NCBI GenBank assembly: GCA_021203545.1
Contig: JAJQAZ010000050.1
Coordinates: forward strand, 28,131 to 92,130
DNA from: Tannerellaceae bacterium
GTDB lineage: Bacteria; Bacteroidota; Bacteroidia; Bacteroidales; Tannerellaceae
DNA: 64,000 nucleotides
Reading direction: 5' to 3'
Of this stretch, positions 1 to 10,058 are shown one piece after another. Under the pieces are notes generated by a model. The model was not told where the DNA came from. It saw only the letters and a list, made by a program, of their open reading frames with translations, and made no database searches. Each line of letters opens with the position of its first letter. Positions within the stretch are counted from its first letter, which is position 1. The position numbers and the translations under genes are program-made.

Positions 1-16
1 TATAATTATAGGAAAC

Positions 17-184
17 GGTGGCTTTTGCTTTCAAACCAAACCCAAAATCATACTGAAAAACGTTTTTACACCGTAACACACGGTGGCTTTTGCTTTCAAA
101 CCAAACCCAAAATCATACAATCCTGAATGGATATGGATGCAGTGGCTGGTGGCTTTTGCTTTCAAACCAAACCCAAAATCATAC
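17..184. repeat. CRISPR-like array: three identical 37-bp direct repeats with 28- and 29-bp unique spacers
   Basis: Identical 37-bp repeats lie at 17-53, 82-118 and 148-184. They begin GGTGGCTTTTGCTTTC and end CCCAAAATCATAC. The intervening sequences (54-81 and 119-147) are unrelated to each other. On the minus strand each repeat can be read as YDFGFGLKAKAT, a normal stretch of a SusC beta-barrel, and the innermost copy (148-184) is in frame with the upstream susC coding sequence. Bases 1-16 look like the tail of a further spacer, so the array may continue to the left. Repeat and spacer lengths are CRISPR-like, but no cas gene is visible. I call it a repeat and not a proven CRISPR because the repeat is a piece of the host gene. 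Confidence 0.9.
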
Positions 185-1548
185 TGTGCATACAGATTCA
201 TATTGGCATTCCGTGACAGGTTGTCTTTATAACCGGCTACATCCCGGCTAAATAAAGCAGGGTTATAAGCGAAGCCATTACTTGTTCTATTGATATAATC
301 GGGATTGTCATTGGCGTACGGGCTTTCAATAGGCCGTTGGTTGAACATTGCTAATATAGCGGAAAAGTAACCATCTCCACCGGGCAAACCCACATCTTTA
401 CTTACTTCATGCTTTCCACTCACCTGTGCCCCAACCTTAAACCGGTTTGTGATGTCGGATTCGATATTAAGCTGCACATTGGTTCTCTGGTAATCAAAAT
501 CTTTCATCAACGCTTCCTGGCCCGTATGGGCCACAGAGATATAATAGTTGGATTTTTTTGAACCGCCGGTTACATTTGCATTGATATGATATTGAGGTAT
601 ATTTTTTCTCATGATCATATCCGGATAATCATATCCCTTATACCCCTTTTCGGTACCGGCCTGCCATTTCGCCAACTCTTCCGGGGTCAGGAATTCCCGC
701 GGGTCCTGGCTTGCATTCTGACGGGCTTCTACCAGGCCCCTCATATAAAGGCCCGCATCAGCCAAATCCGGGAACCGGGTTAAATTCTGCCATCCGAAAT
801 ATCCGTTTACATTCACAGTTACACTCTCATCCTTTCTTCCTTTTTTAGTTGTAACCAGTACAACCCCACTGGAAGCACGCAGTCCGTACACAGCAGCCGA
901 AGCATCTTTCAGGATAGAGATACTTTCAATATCTTCCAGGTTCAGGGAGTTAAATACATCATTACCGGACACATTGGACCCTCCTACCCAGTCTCTGGAG
1001 TTATCGCCGCCATACGGAATACCATCAACTACAAACAACGGATTTCCCATATTACGGATTTCCAGATTGGCCCCTCTACCGGGCCGCGCATCCATTGCCC
1101 GGACGGATAACCCTTGTACCTTACCGGCCAATGCCCCGGCAGTAGAAGTAGAAGAAGAGCGGGTAAGCGCTTCGGATTTAACACTACTGATGGCTCCGGT
1201 TACAGTCTTTTTAGATTGCGAACCATAACCTACTACTACAATTTCATCGAGCATTTCAGTATCTTCCTGCATAACAATGTTAAATACAGTTTGATTTCCA
1301 ATCTCCTTTTCCACCGGTTTATATCCGATGTAGGTGAATACCAGAGTTTCTCCACTCTCTACATTCAGGGTGAAATGTCCATCAAAATCTGTAATTGTAC
1401 CATTTGTGGTTCCTTTCACCGAGACATTCGCTCCAATAATAGATTCTCCTTTAGGGTCAGTTACAGTTCCCGTAATTTTGACCTGTGCAAATAGTGCTGA
1501 GGATAGCAGGAACATTGCACACGTCCATAACAATTTTAATTGCTTCAT
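31..1548 (-). CDS. SusC/RagA family TonB-linked outer-membrane receptor, N-terminal part, 3' end replaced by repeat array
   Basis: This is a TonB-dependent transporter for import of glycans or peptides across the outer membrane. A signal peptide (about residues 1-21, ending SALFAQ) is followed by a carboxypeptidase-D regulatory-like domain (about 24-95), a TonB-box-like EIVVVGYG (about 103-110), and a plug domain containing LFVVDGIPYGG and ISILKDASAAVYG. The start of the barrel reaches about residue 456. SusC proteins usually have about 1,000 residues; here the frame runs through one repeat-spacer unit, then stops inside the outermost visible repeat because the second unit is 65 bp. The rest of the barrel is not in the window. 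No susD is visible. The divergent hybrid two-component gene was probably its regulator. The product is almost certainly not a functional porin as it stands. Confidence 0.85.
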   Translation of the reverse strand: MKQLKLLWTCAMFLLSSALFAQVKITGTVTDPKGESIIGANVSVKGTTNGTITDFDGHFTLNVESGETLVFTYIGYKPVEKEIGNQTVFNIVMQEDTEMLDEIVVVGYGSQSKKTVTGAISSVKSEALTRSSSTSTAGALAGKVQGLSVRAMDARPGRGANLEIRNMGNPLFVVDGIPYGGDNSRDWVGGSNVSGNDVFNSLNLEDIESISILKDASAAVYGLRASSGVVLVTTKKGRKDESVTVNVNGYFGWQNLTRFPDLADAGLYMRGLVEARQNASQDPREFLTPEELAKWQAGTEKGYKGYDYPDMIMRKNIPQYHINANVTGGSKKSNYYISVAHTGQEALMKDFDYQRTNVQLNIESDITNRFKVGAQVSGKHEVSKDVGLPGGDGYFSAILAMFNQRPIESPYANDNPDYINRTSNGFAYNPALFSRDVAGYKDNLSRNANMNLYAQYDFGFGLKAKATSHCIHIHSGLYDFGFGLKAKATVCYGVKTFFSMILGLV

Positions 1549-1811
1549 AAATTAAATTTTAGAATTAACAAGAAAAGAATTCATGTTTTTTAGGTTAATA
1601 CTCTCATAATTCAGACATATACTTAATTCTTCATAATGCCGGCAAATATGTGGAACATTAACGGAGAAGGAGTTAGTAAAATCGACCAAAAAGGATAGTG
1701 AAAATATTCATAAAAATTATAGGAGGAAGAATCGTTCAAAAAAGGGTAGACAAAACGGTCAGAAAGAATATGAAAACATTTTACAAACCGCTAAATATCA
1801 AAGAAAAAATT

Positions 1812-1960
1812 ATAGGGTCGTTTTATATTTGCAAAGATAATTACAATATTTCCAATACCAATTTTAATGAATTTATTTTAATTATCTGTTTGGTTGATAA
1901 TTGCAGATAAAGCAATTTTTATCACAAAAAAGAAATTCAGACCAAATAAAACGACCCTAT
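1812..1960. repeat. 15-bp perfect inverted repeat flanking 119 bp between susC and its regulator
   Basis: ATAGGGTCGTTTTAT at 1812-1826 is repeated exactly in inverted orientation at 1946-1960. The enclosed 119 bp contains the TATCTTTG promoter box. This geometry fits either an invertible promoter (phase variation) or paired operator half-sites for the adjacent regulator. No dedicated invertase lies beside it. Confidence 0.8.
1832..1862 (-). promoter_or_regulatory. Putative susC promoter
   Basis: On the minus strand a TATCTTTG box (1839-1832) lies 19 bp downstream of ATTG (1862-1859). It fits the Bacteroidetes -33/-7 consensus TTTG-N19-TAnnTTTG apart from one -33 base. It would give a leader of roughly 275 nt before the susC start at 1548. 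It overlaps a plus-strand TATATTTG (1824-1831) and lies between the arms of a 15-bp inverted repeat. Nothing else recognisable is seen in the 434-bp gap 1549-1982. Confidence 0.45.
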
Positions 1961-1982
1961 TTATTGTCCATAACTTTAAAAT

Positions 1983-4900
1983 ATGAACCACAGAGTGAAG
2001 AACTTTTACTATCAGAAAACACTGATGTTTGTTTTAGCTGTTTTTTGTTTTATAACAACAAAAGCAGAGCAAATAACAATAAGGCACATTCCCTCTATTC
2101 AACAATTGCCGTCTAATACTATTTTATCCCTGTTTCAGGATAAGGAAGGATTTATTTGGTTGGGTACCACCGATGGCCTGTGCCGGTACGACGGATACCA
2201 TGTAATTACATTCAGGGGAGATATTAATAACCCCGACCTGCTAACAAGCGATGAAATTACCTGCATCACAGAAGATAACAATAATCAGATATGGATCGGA
2301 ACAAACAGAGGATTTAATATTCTCAATAAAAAGAATTATCAGATAAAACATTTCGAAGGAGAAGAACTGCAAAATGCGATTATCCGCAGTATAGCAACCA
2401 CTTCAGATGGCTCTGTCTGGGTAGGAACCAACGGACGCCTTTACCGCTACAATGATAGGATGGTACTTCAGAAAAGTTATGAAAATGACCTTCCGGCAAC
2501 AGGAATCAACTGTATATATGAAGATAAAAAAGGGAACCTATGGGTTTCTCTTTGGGAAAGAGGATTACACAAATATGATCCGGAAACGGATTCGTTTATC
2601 TCCTTTCCTTATATCGGAAGCGGTAATAATCCTTTTTCTATCTTTCAGGATAGCAAAATGAATTATTGGATTTGTACCTGGGGAAATGGTATTTACCGGT
2701 TTCATCCGGACCGGAAAGCGGAAGAAATGTATATTCAGGAAAGCCCCTTTAATGATGATAAAGAAATTAGTACAGCCGCTTTTTACAGTATTGTAGAAGA
2801 TAATACCCATCATTATATCTGGGCTATGTCGTTTTCCGGATTATATATTTTCGAATACGATGAAGACCAGAAGCTGAGACGAGTTCCTACACCGGCAAAA
2901 TTGCAGGAAACCAATAATATCTTTAATCATATGATTAAAGACCGGACAGGCAACCTGTGGATCGGGACATTCAATGAAGGAGTAATTAATGTAATATTTG
3001 ACAATCCGCTTATCCGGAATAATTCGTTGTCTGTAATTAAAGAAAAGACCGGATTAACACCCAACATCCAGACTATTTATGAAGATAAAGAAGGGGATAT
3101 CTGGTTTCATCAAAACCGTTTCGGAGCCGGCATTTATTTTCCGCCGGAAAACAAAACCCTTTTCCACACAGATATTCCGGCTTTACATGATATTATCGGG
3201 GTAAGTTGTATTACCGATTTCCGTTCCTATCCGGATGAAATATGGTTAGGGTTTATCTACCAGCCATTTATATGCCGTCTTCACAAAAAAGGCAAAGACA
3301 TACATTTGATTGAACAAATCGATTTGGGAAAAACGGTAACTAATCCGGGTAATCCCAGAATCTTTTTCGAAGACCGGAAAAATAATATCTGGATTGTAAC
3401 AACAGAACGCCTTTTATTAAAACCTTTTTATACGGATTCTATCCTGGCGATACATGACTTACCTTATAAAATTACCGGAATTACCGAAGATATCCGGGGA
3501 GATATCTGGTTAAGCAGTCTCAACCAGGGAATATTCCGGATTACAATTTCTCCCGGCAGCCAGCCTGATCATATGCTAATCCACAACTATACGCCCACAA
3601 ATTCAGCGTTAGAAGGAACTAAATTTGAAGCCATTTGTGCAGATAGTAAAGGACAGGTCTGGATAGGCACAAAAGAAGGAAACATGCTGATATATGATAT
3701 CATTACAGACGAATTCAGAAATATTTCCCACCTATTCAATTTTGCAGATGAAAGACTACTCAATATAGTAACAGACCGTTACGGGCACATCTGGATATCT
3801 ACTGCCAAACGTTTAATAGAATTTATCCCTGAAAGCAACGCGTTATACGATTACAGCGAAGAAGATGGGATTATCATAAATTCTTTTCTCAAAAAACTCC
3901 TGTTGGATTAATACAGCCGGTGAACTATTATTTGGTGGAAATAAAGGGATTTCTATTATAAAACCAGCCCATAAACCTATAGAAAGAAAGGAAGAGCCAA
4001 CCGTTTTTATTACAGATGTAAAAACAGATAATATATCCGTTTTTCAAAAAAACGGGAATAATAAATTTGACCCTATTACACACCTGGTCCGGTTTAAACC
4101 GGAAGATAAAAACATTGAGATCAATTTCTCGACCCTCAATTATACGTCTCCCAATAAAATCGTATATGCTTATAAACTGGAAGGGGTAGATCAGGCATGG
4201 CGGTATACGGACCCCGGTAATCCTTTTGCCATTTACAACAAATTAAATAAAGGGAATTATACATTCCGGGTAAAGGCTACAGATAAAAACAGACTATGGA
4301 GTAACCACATTACCACCCTGAAAATCTATAAAGAACCCCATTTTTATGAGACATGGTGGGCCTATACATTATATGTATTATTATTCATCCTGATCTTCTA
4401 TACTATATTTCGTTTTATCTATCATAAGGTTGAGCTTAAAAATAAACTTAAAATAGCACAGATAGAAAAAGAAAAATCGGAAGAGTTAACCCAATTAAAA
4501 CTTCGCTATTTCACCAATATTACCCATGATATTCTGACTCCTCTTACTATTATCTCCTGTCTGGTTGATGATGCCGAAACAACAGGCAGTTCTTTCCGGT
4601 AATTCGGAACGATACGGTCCAACCTGAACCGTTTAAAACGTTTATTACAACAAATACTGGACTTCCGGAAGATGGAAAGCGGCAATATGCAGTTAACCAT
4701 TAGCCAGGGAGATATCGTTGATTTTATCAGGGATATTTGTTACAACCAGTTTCTTCCGTTGCTGGGGGTAAAAGAGATTAGTTTCTCCTTTAGTGCCGGC
4801 CAGGATTCTATACCGGGTTATTTTGATGCGGATAAAATAGATAAAGTTATATTCAATTTACTATCCAATGCGTTTAAATATACACCACCCGGAGGTAGTG

Positions 4901-6012
4901 TACAGGTTGAAGTAGAAAAGAAAAACCAAAACGCAGTTATAATCCGTGTCAGTGATACTGGAATAGGGATCAGCCCGGAAGAACAACAAAAGATATTTAC
5001 CCGTTTTTATAGTAAAACGATAGGGCAATCAGTAGAAACAAACGGAATTGGACTGTCTTTAGTAAAAGAGCTTATCGAATTACACCACGGAACCATATCC
5101 GTAGAAAGCACGATCAACAAAGGAAGATGCTTTACTGTAGAAATACCGGTTCATCAACCGGATTATATCCATGAGGAAAATTTGGAAAGTCCTTTGTCTG
5201 GAATAGAAGAACAGGAGAGGGAAACAGAGCTGTCTTCAGAAAACACCCATATTCTGCTTGTTGAAGATAATAAAGAACTCTTGTTGCTTATGAAAAACAG
5301 TCTATCCGGACGGTATCATATATTTACCTCCGGAAATGGGAAAAAAGCGTTATCTATTATCAAAGAACAGGATATACAAATTATTGTAAGCGATATTATG
5401 ATGCCGGAAATGAATGGGTTAGAATTATGTAAAACGGTAAAAGAAAATCTGGAAACCAGTCATATCAGTGTTATTATACTTACGGCAAAGAATAGCATGG
5501 AAGACAGGATAAACTGTTACAATGCCGGAGCCGATGGTTATATTGCAAAACCTTTCAATATGAAACTGTTGGAAGCAAGAATTAATAACCTTGTACAGAA
5601 GCAGAAGAGTAAACAAAAAGACTTCGAATCGGATGTTGATCTCAATTTATCCACACTGGAATATCAATCAATAGATGAACAATTTCTGGCAACAGCAATC
5701 GAAATTATTCAAAACCATATTGATAAACCTGATTTTGATATCAGCATATTGGCTCAATCCCTGAATGTTTCCAAATCGTCCCTTTACAGGAAAATTAAAT
5801 CAATGACAGGATTGTTCCCACTGGAATTTGTACGCAATATTCGTCTGAAACAGGCCTGCCGGTTATTAAAAGACAAATCGGTGTCTATTTCTGAAGTAGC
5901 TTACGCCAGTGGTTTCTCGGATCCTAAATACTTCGCACAATGTTTCAAAGCCGAATTCAATCTTACTCCCAGCGAATTCCAGAAACAAAAATCTGTCCCC
6001 ACTTATCAATAG
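1983..6012 (+). pseudogene. Hybrid two-component system sensor/regulator (HTCS), broken by a frameshift and a nonsense codon
   Basis: HTCS proteins sense a glycan-derived ligand in the periplasm and activate susC/susD-type genes from a C-terminal AraC domain. Seen here in order: a signal peptide; repeated Reg_prop blades with IWIGT-type motifs (to about 3850); a Y_Y_Y domain (about 4090-4320); a membrane helix (about 4345-4415); HisKA with H in FTNITHDILTPLTII; HATPase_c with N-box NLLSNAFKYTP and VSDTGIGIS; a receiver with the acceptor Asp in VSDIMMPEMNG and K in YIAKPF; an AraC helix-turn-helix. Two lesions split it. A run of six A at 3891-3896 shifts the frame (five A restore SFLKNSCWINTAGEL), so translation ends at 3911. 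An in-frame TAA at 4600-4602 sits in HisKA, probably a former CAA. The open pieces are 1983-3911, 3910-4602 and 4603-6012. Its 3' end overlaps the convergent DUF2809 gene by 50 bp. Confidence 0.85.
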
Positions 6013-6373
6013 CATAGGTAACTAATACACCCAGGGTGTAACAAATAAGATCCGACCAGAGAAAGCCCTGACCTAAAACCAGAGCAGCGAGAGAATTAGC
6101 ACGTAAATCCCTAATCCAGGGTGCCTGGTATAACTGGCTGATCTCAATAAGATAAGAAAAAAGCAAAGCTGCTATAGCGGCTTTTGTATAACCCGAAGCC
6201 GGTGCAACAAACCGGATTCCCAGATAAACCATTGCCGCCCAAAGAACATCTCCGGCATATTCTATCACCCAACCTGGCATATACCCACTATATATACGGG
6301 TAGCCAGCCCCAATACAACCATGAGCAGGGCCAGACACGCATATATAAACCGTATATTTTTCATCTTTCGCAA
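5963..6373 (-). CDS. DUF2809 family membrane protein
   Basis: A 136-residue protein with four hydrophobic segments (about 9-25, 40-55, 66-80, 100-122), matching DUF2809 small integral membrane proteins of unknown function. The pattern around FSYLIEISQLYQAPW and LRANSLAALVLGQGFLWSDL is typical of the family. An alternative start three codons later (MKNIRF, 6364) is equally plausible. It is monocistronic and converges on the HTCS gene with a 50-bp tail-to-tail overlap. A promoter with TATATTTG at 6398-6391 and ATTG 18 bp upstream lies just before it. Confidence 0.75.
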   Translation of the reverse strand: MRKMKNIRFIYACLALLMVVLGLATRIYSGYMPGWVIEYAGDVLWAAMVYLGIRFVAPASGYTKAAIAALLFSYLIEISQLYQAPWIRDLRANSLAALVLGQGFLWSDLICYTLGVLVTYAIDKWGQIFVSGIRWE

Positions 6374-6390
6374 TATAACCTAAGAAAATA

Positions 6391-6420
6391 CAAATATAGA
6401 AAACCTCCTAAAGAAACAAT
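6391..6420 (-). promoter_or_regulatory. Promoter of the DUF2809 gene
   Basis: On the minus strand TATATTTG (6398-6391) is preceded at 18 bp by ATTG (6420-6417), close to the Bacteroidetes consensus. The predicted transcription start leaves a leader of about 10-15 nt before 6373. Confidence 0.5.
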
Positions 6421-6528
6421 AATTTCAGGAAATTTTAAACCGGAAATGTTAGAAAGCGACTGTTTTAACAAAATCGATTTTCGATTAATGAAAAACAAAA
6501 CGTGGAAAATACTTACCGGTTTGAAATT

Positions 6529-6805
6529 AGACTCGCCACGACGTGTTTAGTCCTATTGAAGCATAGAAAAGAACTAAAAAGGATGATTTCTCTGCTTTTA
6601 GTTGCAAAAAATATGTCGCCTTTATTTTATAAGACCCTTTTGGGGAACCAAATTTACGAAAAAAGTCCCGGCGAAGTACTTAACAGCGGCTATAACAGAC
6701 TAAACACGTCGTGGCGAGTACCTGACAGCGGCTATAACAGACTAAACACGTCGTGGCGAGTACCTGACGGTAGCTGTAACCTATTAAACACGTCGTGGCG
6801 AGTAA
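6529..6805. repeat. 42-bp tandem repeat (three units) with an inverted outlying copy
   Basis: A 25-bp core containing TAAACACGTCGTGGCGAGTA recurs on the plus strand at about 6698, 6740 and 6782, a 42-bp period. The cores are separated by a 17-bp linker containing CAGCGGCTATAACA. An inverted copy of the core lies at about 6529-6552, so 22 bp can pair with any direct copy over about 150 bp. The core holds a small dyad, CACG-T-CGTG. The 114-codon reading frame across it (6502-6846) is made largely of translated repeat and is not treated as a gene. Confidence 0.85.
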
Positions 6806-6875
6806 TAAAGAGTTGCTATTTTCTTACGAACATCTTATTCTGTTGACTGGTCTTTATAGATATGTGTTAAAATTT

Positions 6876-7070
6876 CCCCGCAGGGGATTGGAATATAGCC
6901 CGGGGTTGGGAGACATGTTAGTAAAAAACGCTCCATAGGAGTGCTATGTTACAAATGATAAACATCCGGAACAGAGCACCGCTACGCGGCGCAAATATCC
7001 GTTTATCTACTTTCCCTGCGCTTCCGCACAGGGCTATGAACAGAAAGCCGCTATGCGGCTGGTACAGACC
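6876..7070. repeat. Cluster of REP-like GC-rich hairpins
   Basis: Short palindromes follow one another: CCCCGCAGGGG (6876-6886), TAGCCCGGGGTTGGGAGA, a CTCCATAGGAG-type hairpin (about 6931-6941), CCGCTACGCGG (about 6979-6989) and AGCCGCTATGCGGCT (about 7046-7060). This style of dispersed extragenic palindrome is common in Bacteroidota chromosomes. No transposase is nearby. Confidence 0.6.
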
Positions 7071-7397
7071 CGGTAATAATTTAATCTGACTGCTGTAAAA
7101 AAGGAAAAGGTTATTTCTAAATGACTATTTATATTAATAACCAAATTATAATACTAATTCTGTTCCGGTTATAATACACTCCTAACTCCTCTTGAGAGGA
7201 AATAAAAAAACCAGTACTTTATATCTTTCGATCACTGCTGATTTGTAGTCTGTTAAAAAGTCATACTTTGGGGGGTACAATGTCTGGGAATTATCATGTT
7301 GGGATTATACCCTGTATTTAATATTAACTTAAAGAGAAATGTTTTTAATATAAGTTTATTTGTTGGTGTGGAGCTTAGAATTGAAAATTGGTTTTAG
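7071..7397. other. AT-rich intergenic stretch with nothing recognised
   Basis: These 327 bp between the REP-like cluster and the end of the DUF5686 gene show no reading frame with recognisable product, no RNA gene and no clear terminator that I can support. Confidence 0.5.
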
Positions 7398-10033
7398 CTA
7401 ATCTTTGTTTACTGCCTGTTGATTTAGGCACAGATTTAAATCTGCGCCAGCGAAAGACAGTAGTTTTTGATAGGTTTTAGAATGATAATCGCATGGTACA
7501 GCGGATGCCACTTGTTTGGATGCCGGGTGATTGCGGTAATTTAAACGCCAGGTGTAGTCGATGCGGAGGAATTTGAAAATATTTTCTATACCTGCACTGG
7601 CTTCCATATAAGGGGGTTTTCCCATGGTGTAAGAATTGTTTGGAAAAAGGTAAAGGCCGGAAGCCCCGGTGATGGGGTTGTTTTTTTCTGTTAGATTTCC
7701 CCACAGGCCACGGAAACAGAATACTTCTCTCCATTGGAGTTTTTTTATAACGGGCAGGCGGTTCAGCAGGTTTCCGTTCATATAGTAAGTTAAATCCCAT
7801 GAAGCATATTCGTCGTTGATGAACTCCATTACATTCATGTTGGTGTAAGTTTCGGGTTGAATGGTATAGGTTATGTTGGCATTGGGCAGAATGAGTAACG
7901 GATAGGGTACAGGGGTCCATACTTTTCCGGCTTTGGTTATTATATCAAGATAACCGAAAACGGAGAACCAGAAACGTTTCTGCATACCGATATCGGTGCG
8001 ATGATAGTTGTAGGATGACCCTAAAAAGTCTTTTTGCGCCATGACATGGTTAAAATTGAAGATCAGCGCGTCGAACGTAATCGGAATACGCGTATTGCGG
8101 GTCTGGTAGAATTTCTCATTTTTTGCATAACGGAATTTTACTTCCAGTTGCGTCATGTCGTAGTGGTCAAGTGGTGTAAGGGTACAATCTGTATTGATAT
8201 GGTTGAATTCCGCGTATTTTGTCGCATATTCACGAAAATTACGCACAACCGCCCCATACGCTATCCCATTATAGTGCTCGTGATAGTAAGTGAGTTCGGC
8301 CTGACGCAGGTAGGTAGCCCGGGTATCTTTCTGACGCCTGATAGCCAGCATCATGTTGTCTTTTCCGGTGTACATGTAGTTCTGCCCCAGTTTATTTATG
8401 TCGTACATGTACTCAAAACGAATGGAGTTTACCGGATATTCTTTCCTGAATTCCTTCCGGTCGTTGAATGAATATTCAATCAGGGCATCGTATTTCAGTT
8501 TTTCGTCTTTTGTTCCATAGGCCATATAGCCATCGAAAAATAACCGTTTACTGAAGGCGGTTGTTGTAGTTCCTCCCACACGGAACCGGGCTCCTTCGAT
8601 CGCATTTCCATTGAAGGTGGAGTTCATAGGGCCAAATTCGAATTTGCTTTTCAGTGGATCCCTATGGGTCGGTATATAACCGGAAATAAGGGTTGTAAGG
8701 ACTTTTTCGGTTATATAGAAAGCCGGCACAGAACGCAATCTCACCATGAGTTGTCCGACCGAATTGGGATTCTTCCGGACTGCTTCTTCCGGACGGATAC
8801 TCGTCCAGAATTCGTCCGGCTGCCGGTAGGCCTCTTTCAGTGTAATAACCAGGGCACTTTCTTTAAAGATCAGCGCTTCTCCGGCATCGGGTTCGCTAAA
8901 TGAATGATTGCTGTATATATTCATACGCCGTGCATACATTCCTTTGGATTTCTCATTTAGTTTAAAATGTACACTGATGTCATCTTTTGTAATGATACGG
9001 GTATTGTCCGGAGTTCTTTCAAAGGTCTGTTCAATCGTCATTTGAGAAACAAAGTTCAGGTTAATATTTTTAGGAACATTCAGTACTGCTTTTTGAATGA
9101 AGAAGGTAGAGCCGAGCGTAACATACAGATGCCCGGTAAATCCCCATGTTTCGGAATTAAAGGGTACAAAGCCCAGATCTACACACGGTTGTCCGTTTAC
9201 ACTAAGTGTATCCAGCAGGTAATATTTATAATAGTCCGGGCCGATAGTGGACAGCGGACTTACAAACCGCTGCAAAAACAGGGGTATATCATTCCTGAAA
9301 ATATCGACTTCCCGGAAAGCTTCGCTCAGAAACTGCTGAACGCCATCGCGTGAAAATACTTCGTCTATGCCGGATGATTGATTTCCTTTTACCAGACGTT
9401 TTTCGGATTTCGGGCTTTTACGGTAATAGACTGTTTCTATTTTTTCTTTTTCCGATACGGGCAGAATGGTTGTTCCTACCTCAAGTGTATCAATAAAGTC
9501 GACCAGAAAATCAAATTTGCCGTCTTTGCCGTTTTTTTAGGTTTCGGCTCATATTCGTTCATTGCGAAGATCATACTTTCATACCGGTCGTATTAAAAAT
9601 AGTCATGATCATGCGGATCGTTATCTTTCCGTAAGGCTATGAGTTGCCTCACCAACTCAACGGCGGGATTTTCTTTCTTGCTGTATTTTTCTTTCCCGGG
9701 TTTTACAACTATATCATTCAACGCGATCCCGGTGGGTAATAACTGTATGTTGAGATTCGTTGTTTTTCCGGAAGTTATATCTATCTCTTTTATATCATAT
9801 CCTAAGCAGGATACTGTTAAGAGTTTACTGGCTGCCGGAACTGTGAATGAGAAATAGCCTTCTCCGTTGGTTGCTGTTCCTACTGTCGTACCTTCAAGAA
9901 TAAGGGATGCATACGGAAGACCTTCTCCCGTAATAGAATCGGTTACGATACCTTTTAGAGTTATATCCTGTGCACCGGCTGTACATACAGCCCATAAGGA
10001 TGCGATCAAAAAAACAATCTTTTTTACTTTCAC
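7398..10033 (-). pseudogene. DUF5686/carboxypeptidase-like regulatory domain outer-membrane protein, broken by a nonsense codon and a frameshift
   Basis: Members of this family are about 850-residue outer-membrane beta-barrels of unknown function with an N-terminal CarbopepD-type domain. Residues 1-146 (10033-9593) contain a signal peptide ending CTAGAQ, the domain starting ITLKGIVTDSITGEGLPYASL, and the family motif NPAVELVRQLIALRKDNDPHDHDY. A TAA follows at 9595-9593. The frame then continues as YDRYESMIFAMNEYEPKPKK until a run of seven A (T at 9532-9538), where one extra A restores the remainder (NGKDGKFDFLVDFIDTLEVG). From there it is open to the TAG at 7398. It is the last gene of the lipid/aryl-polyene-like operon, 25 bp after the thioesterase. 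Confidence 0.8.
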
Positions 10034-10058
10034 AGTTTTCTTTCTTTTTTAGAATTTT

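Noticed and set aside
119..147. 12-base match of the first spacer (GATGCAGTGGCT) to the pirin gene at about 36213-36224
   Set aside because: A 12-base match between short spacers and 128 kb of both strands is not surprising by chance; the rest of the spacer does not match.
3891..4602. Programmed frameshift or stop readthrough in the HTCS gene
   Set aside because: The A6 slip would need +1 and the TAA lies in a different domain; no known HTCS uses either, so two mutations are simpler.
6698..6805. 42-bp repeats as a CRISPR array
   Set aside because: The 17-bp linkers are themselves conserved between units, so they are not spacers.
6502..6846. 114-codon open frame
   Set aside because: Its second half is the translated 42-bp repeat (SGYNRLNTSWRVPD units) and its first half overlaps the inverted copy; no family resemblance and no promoter.
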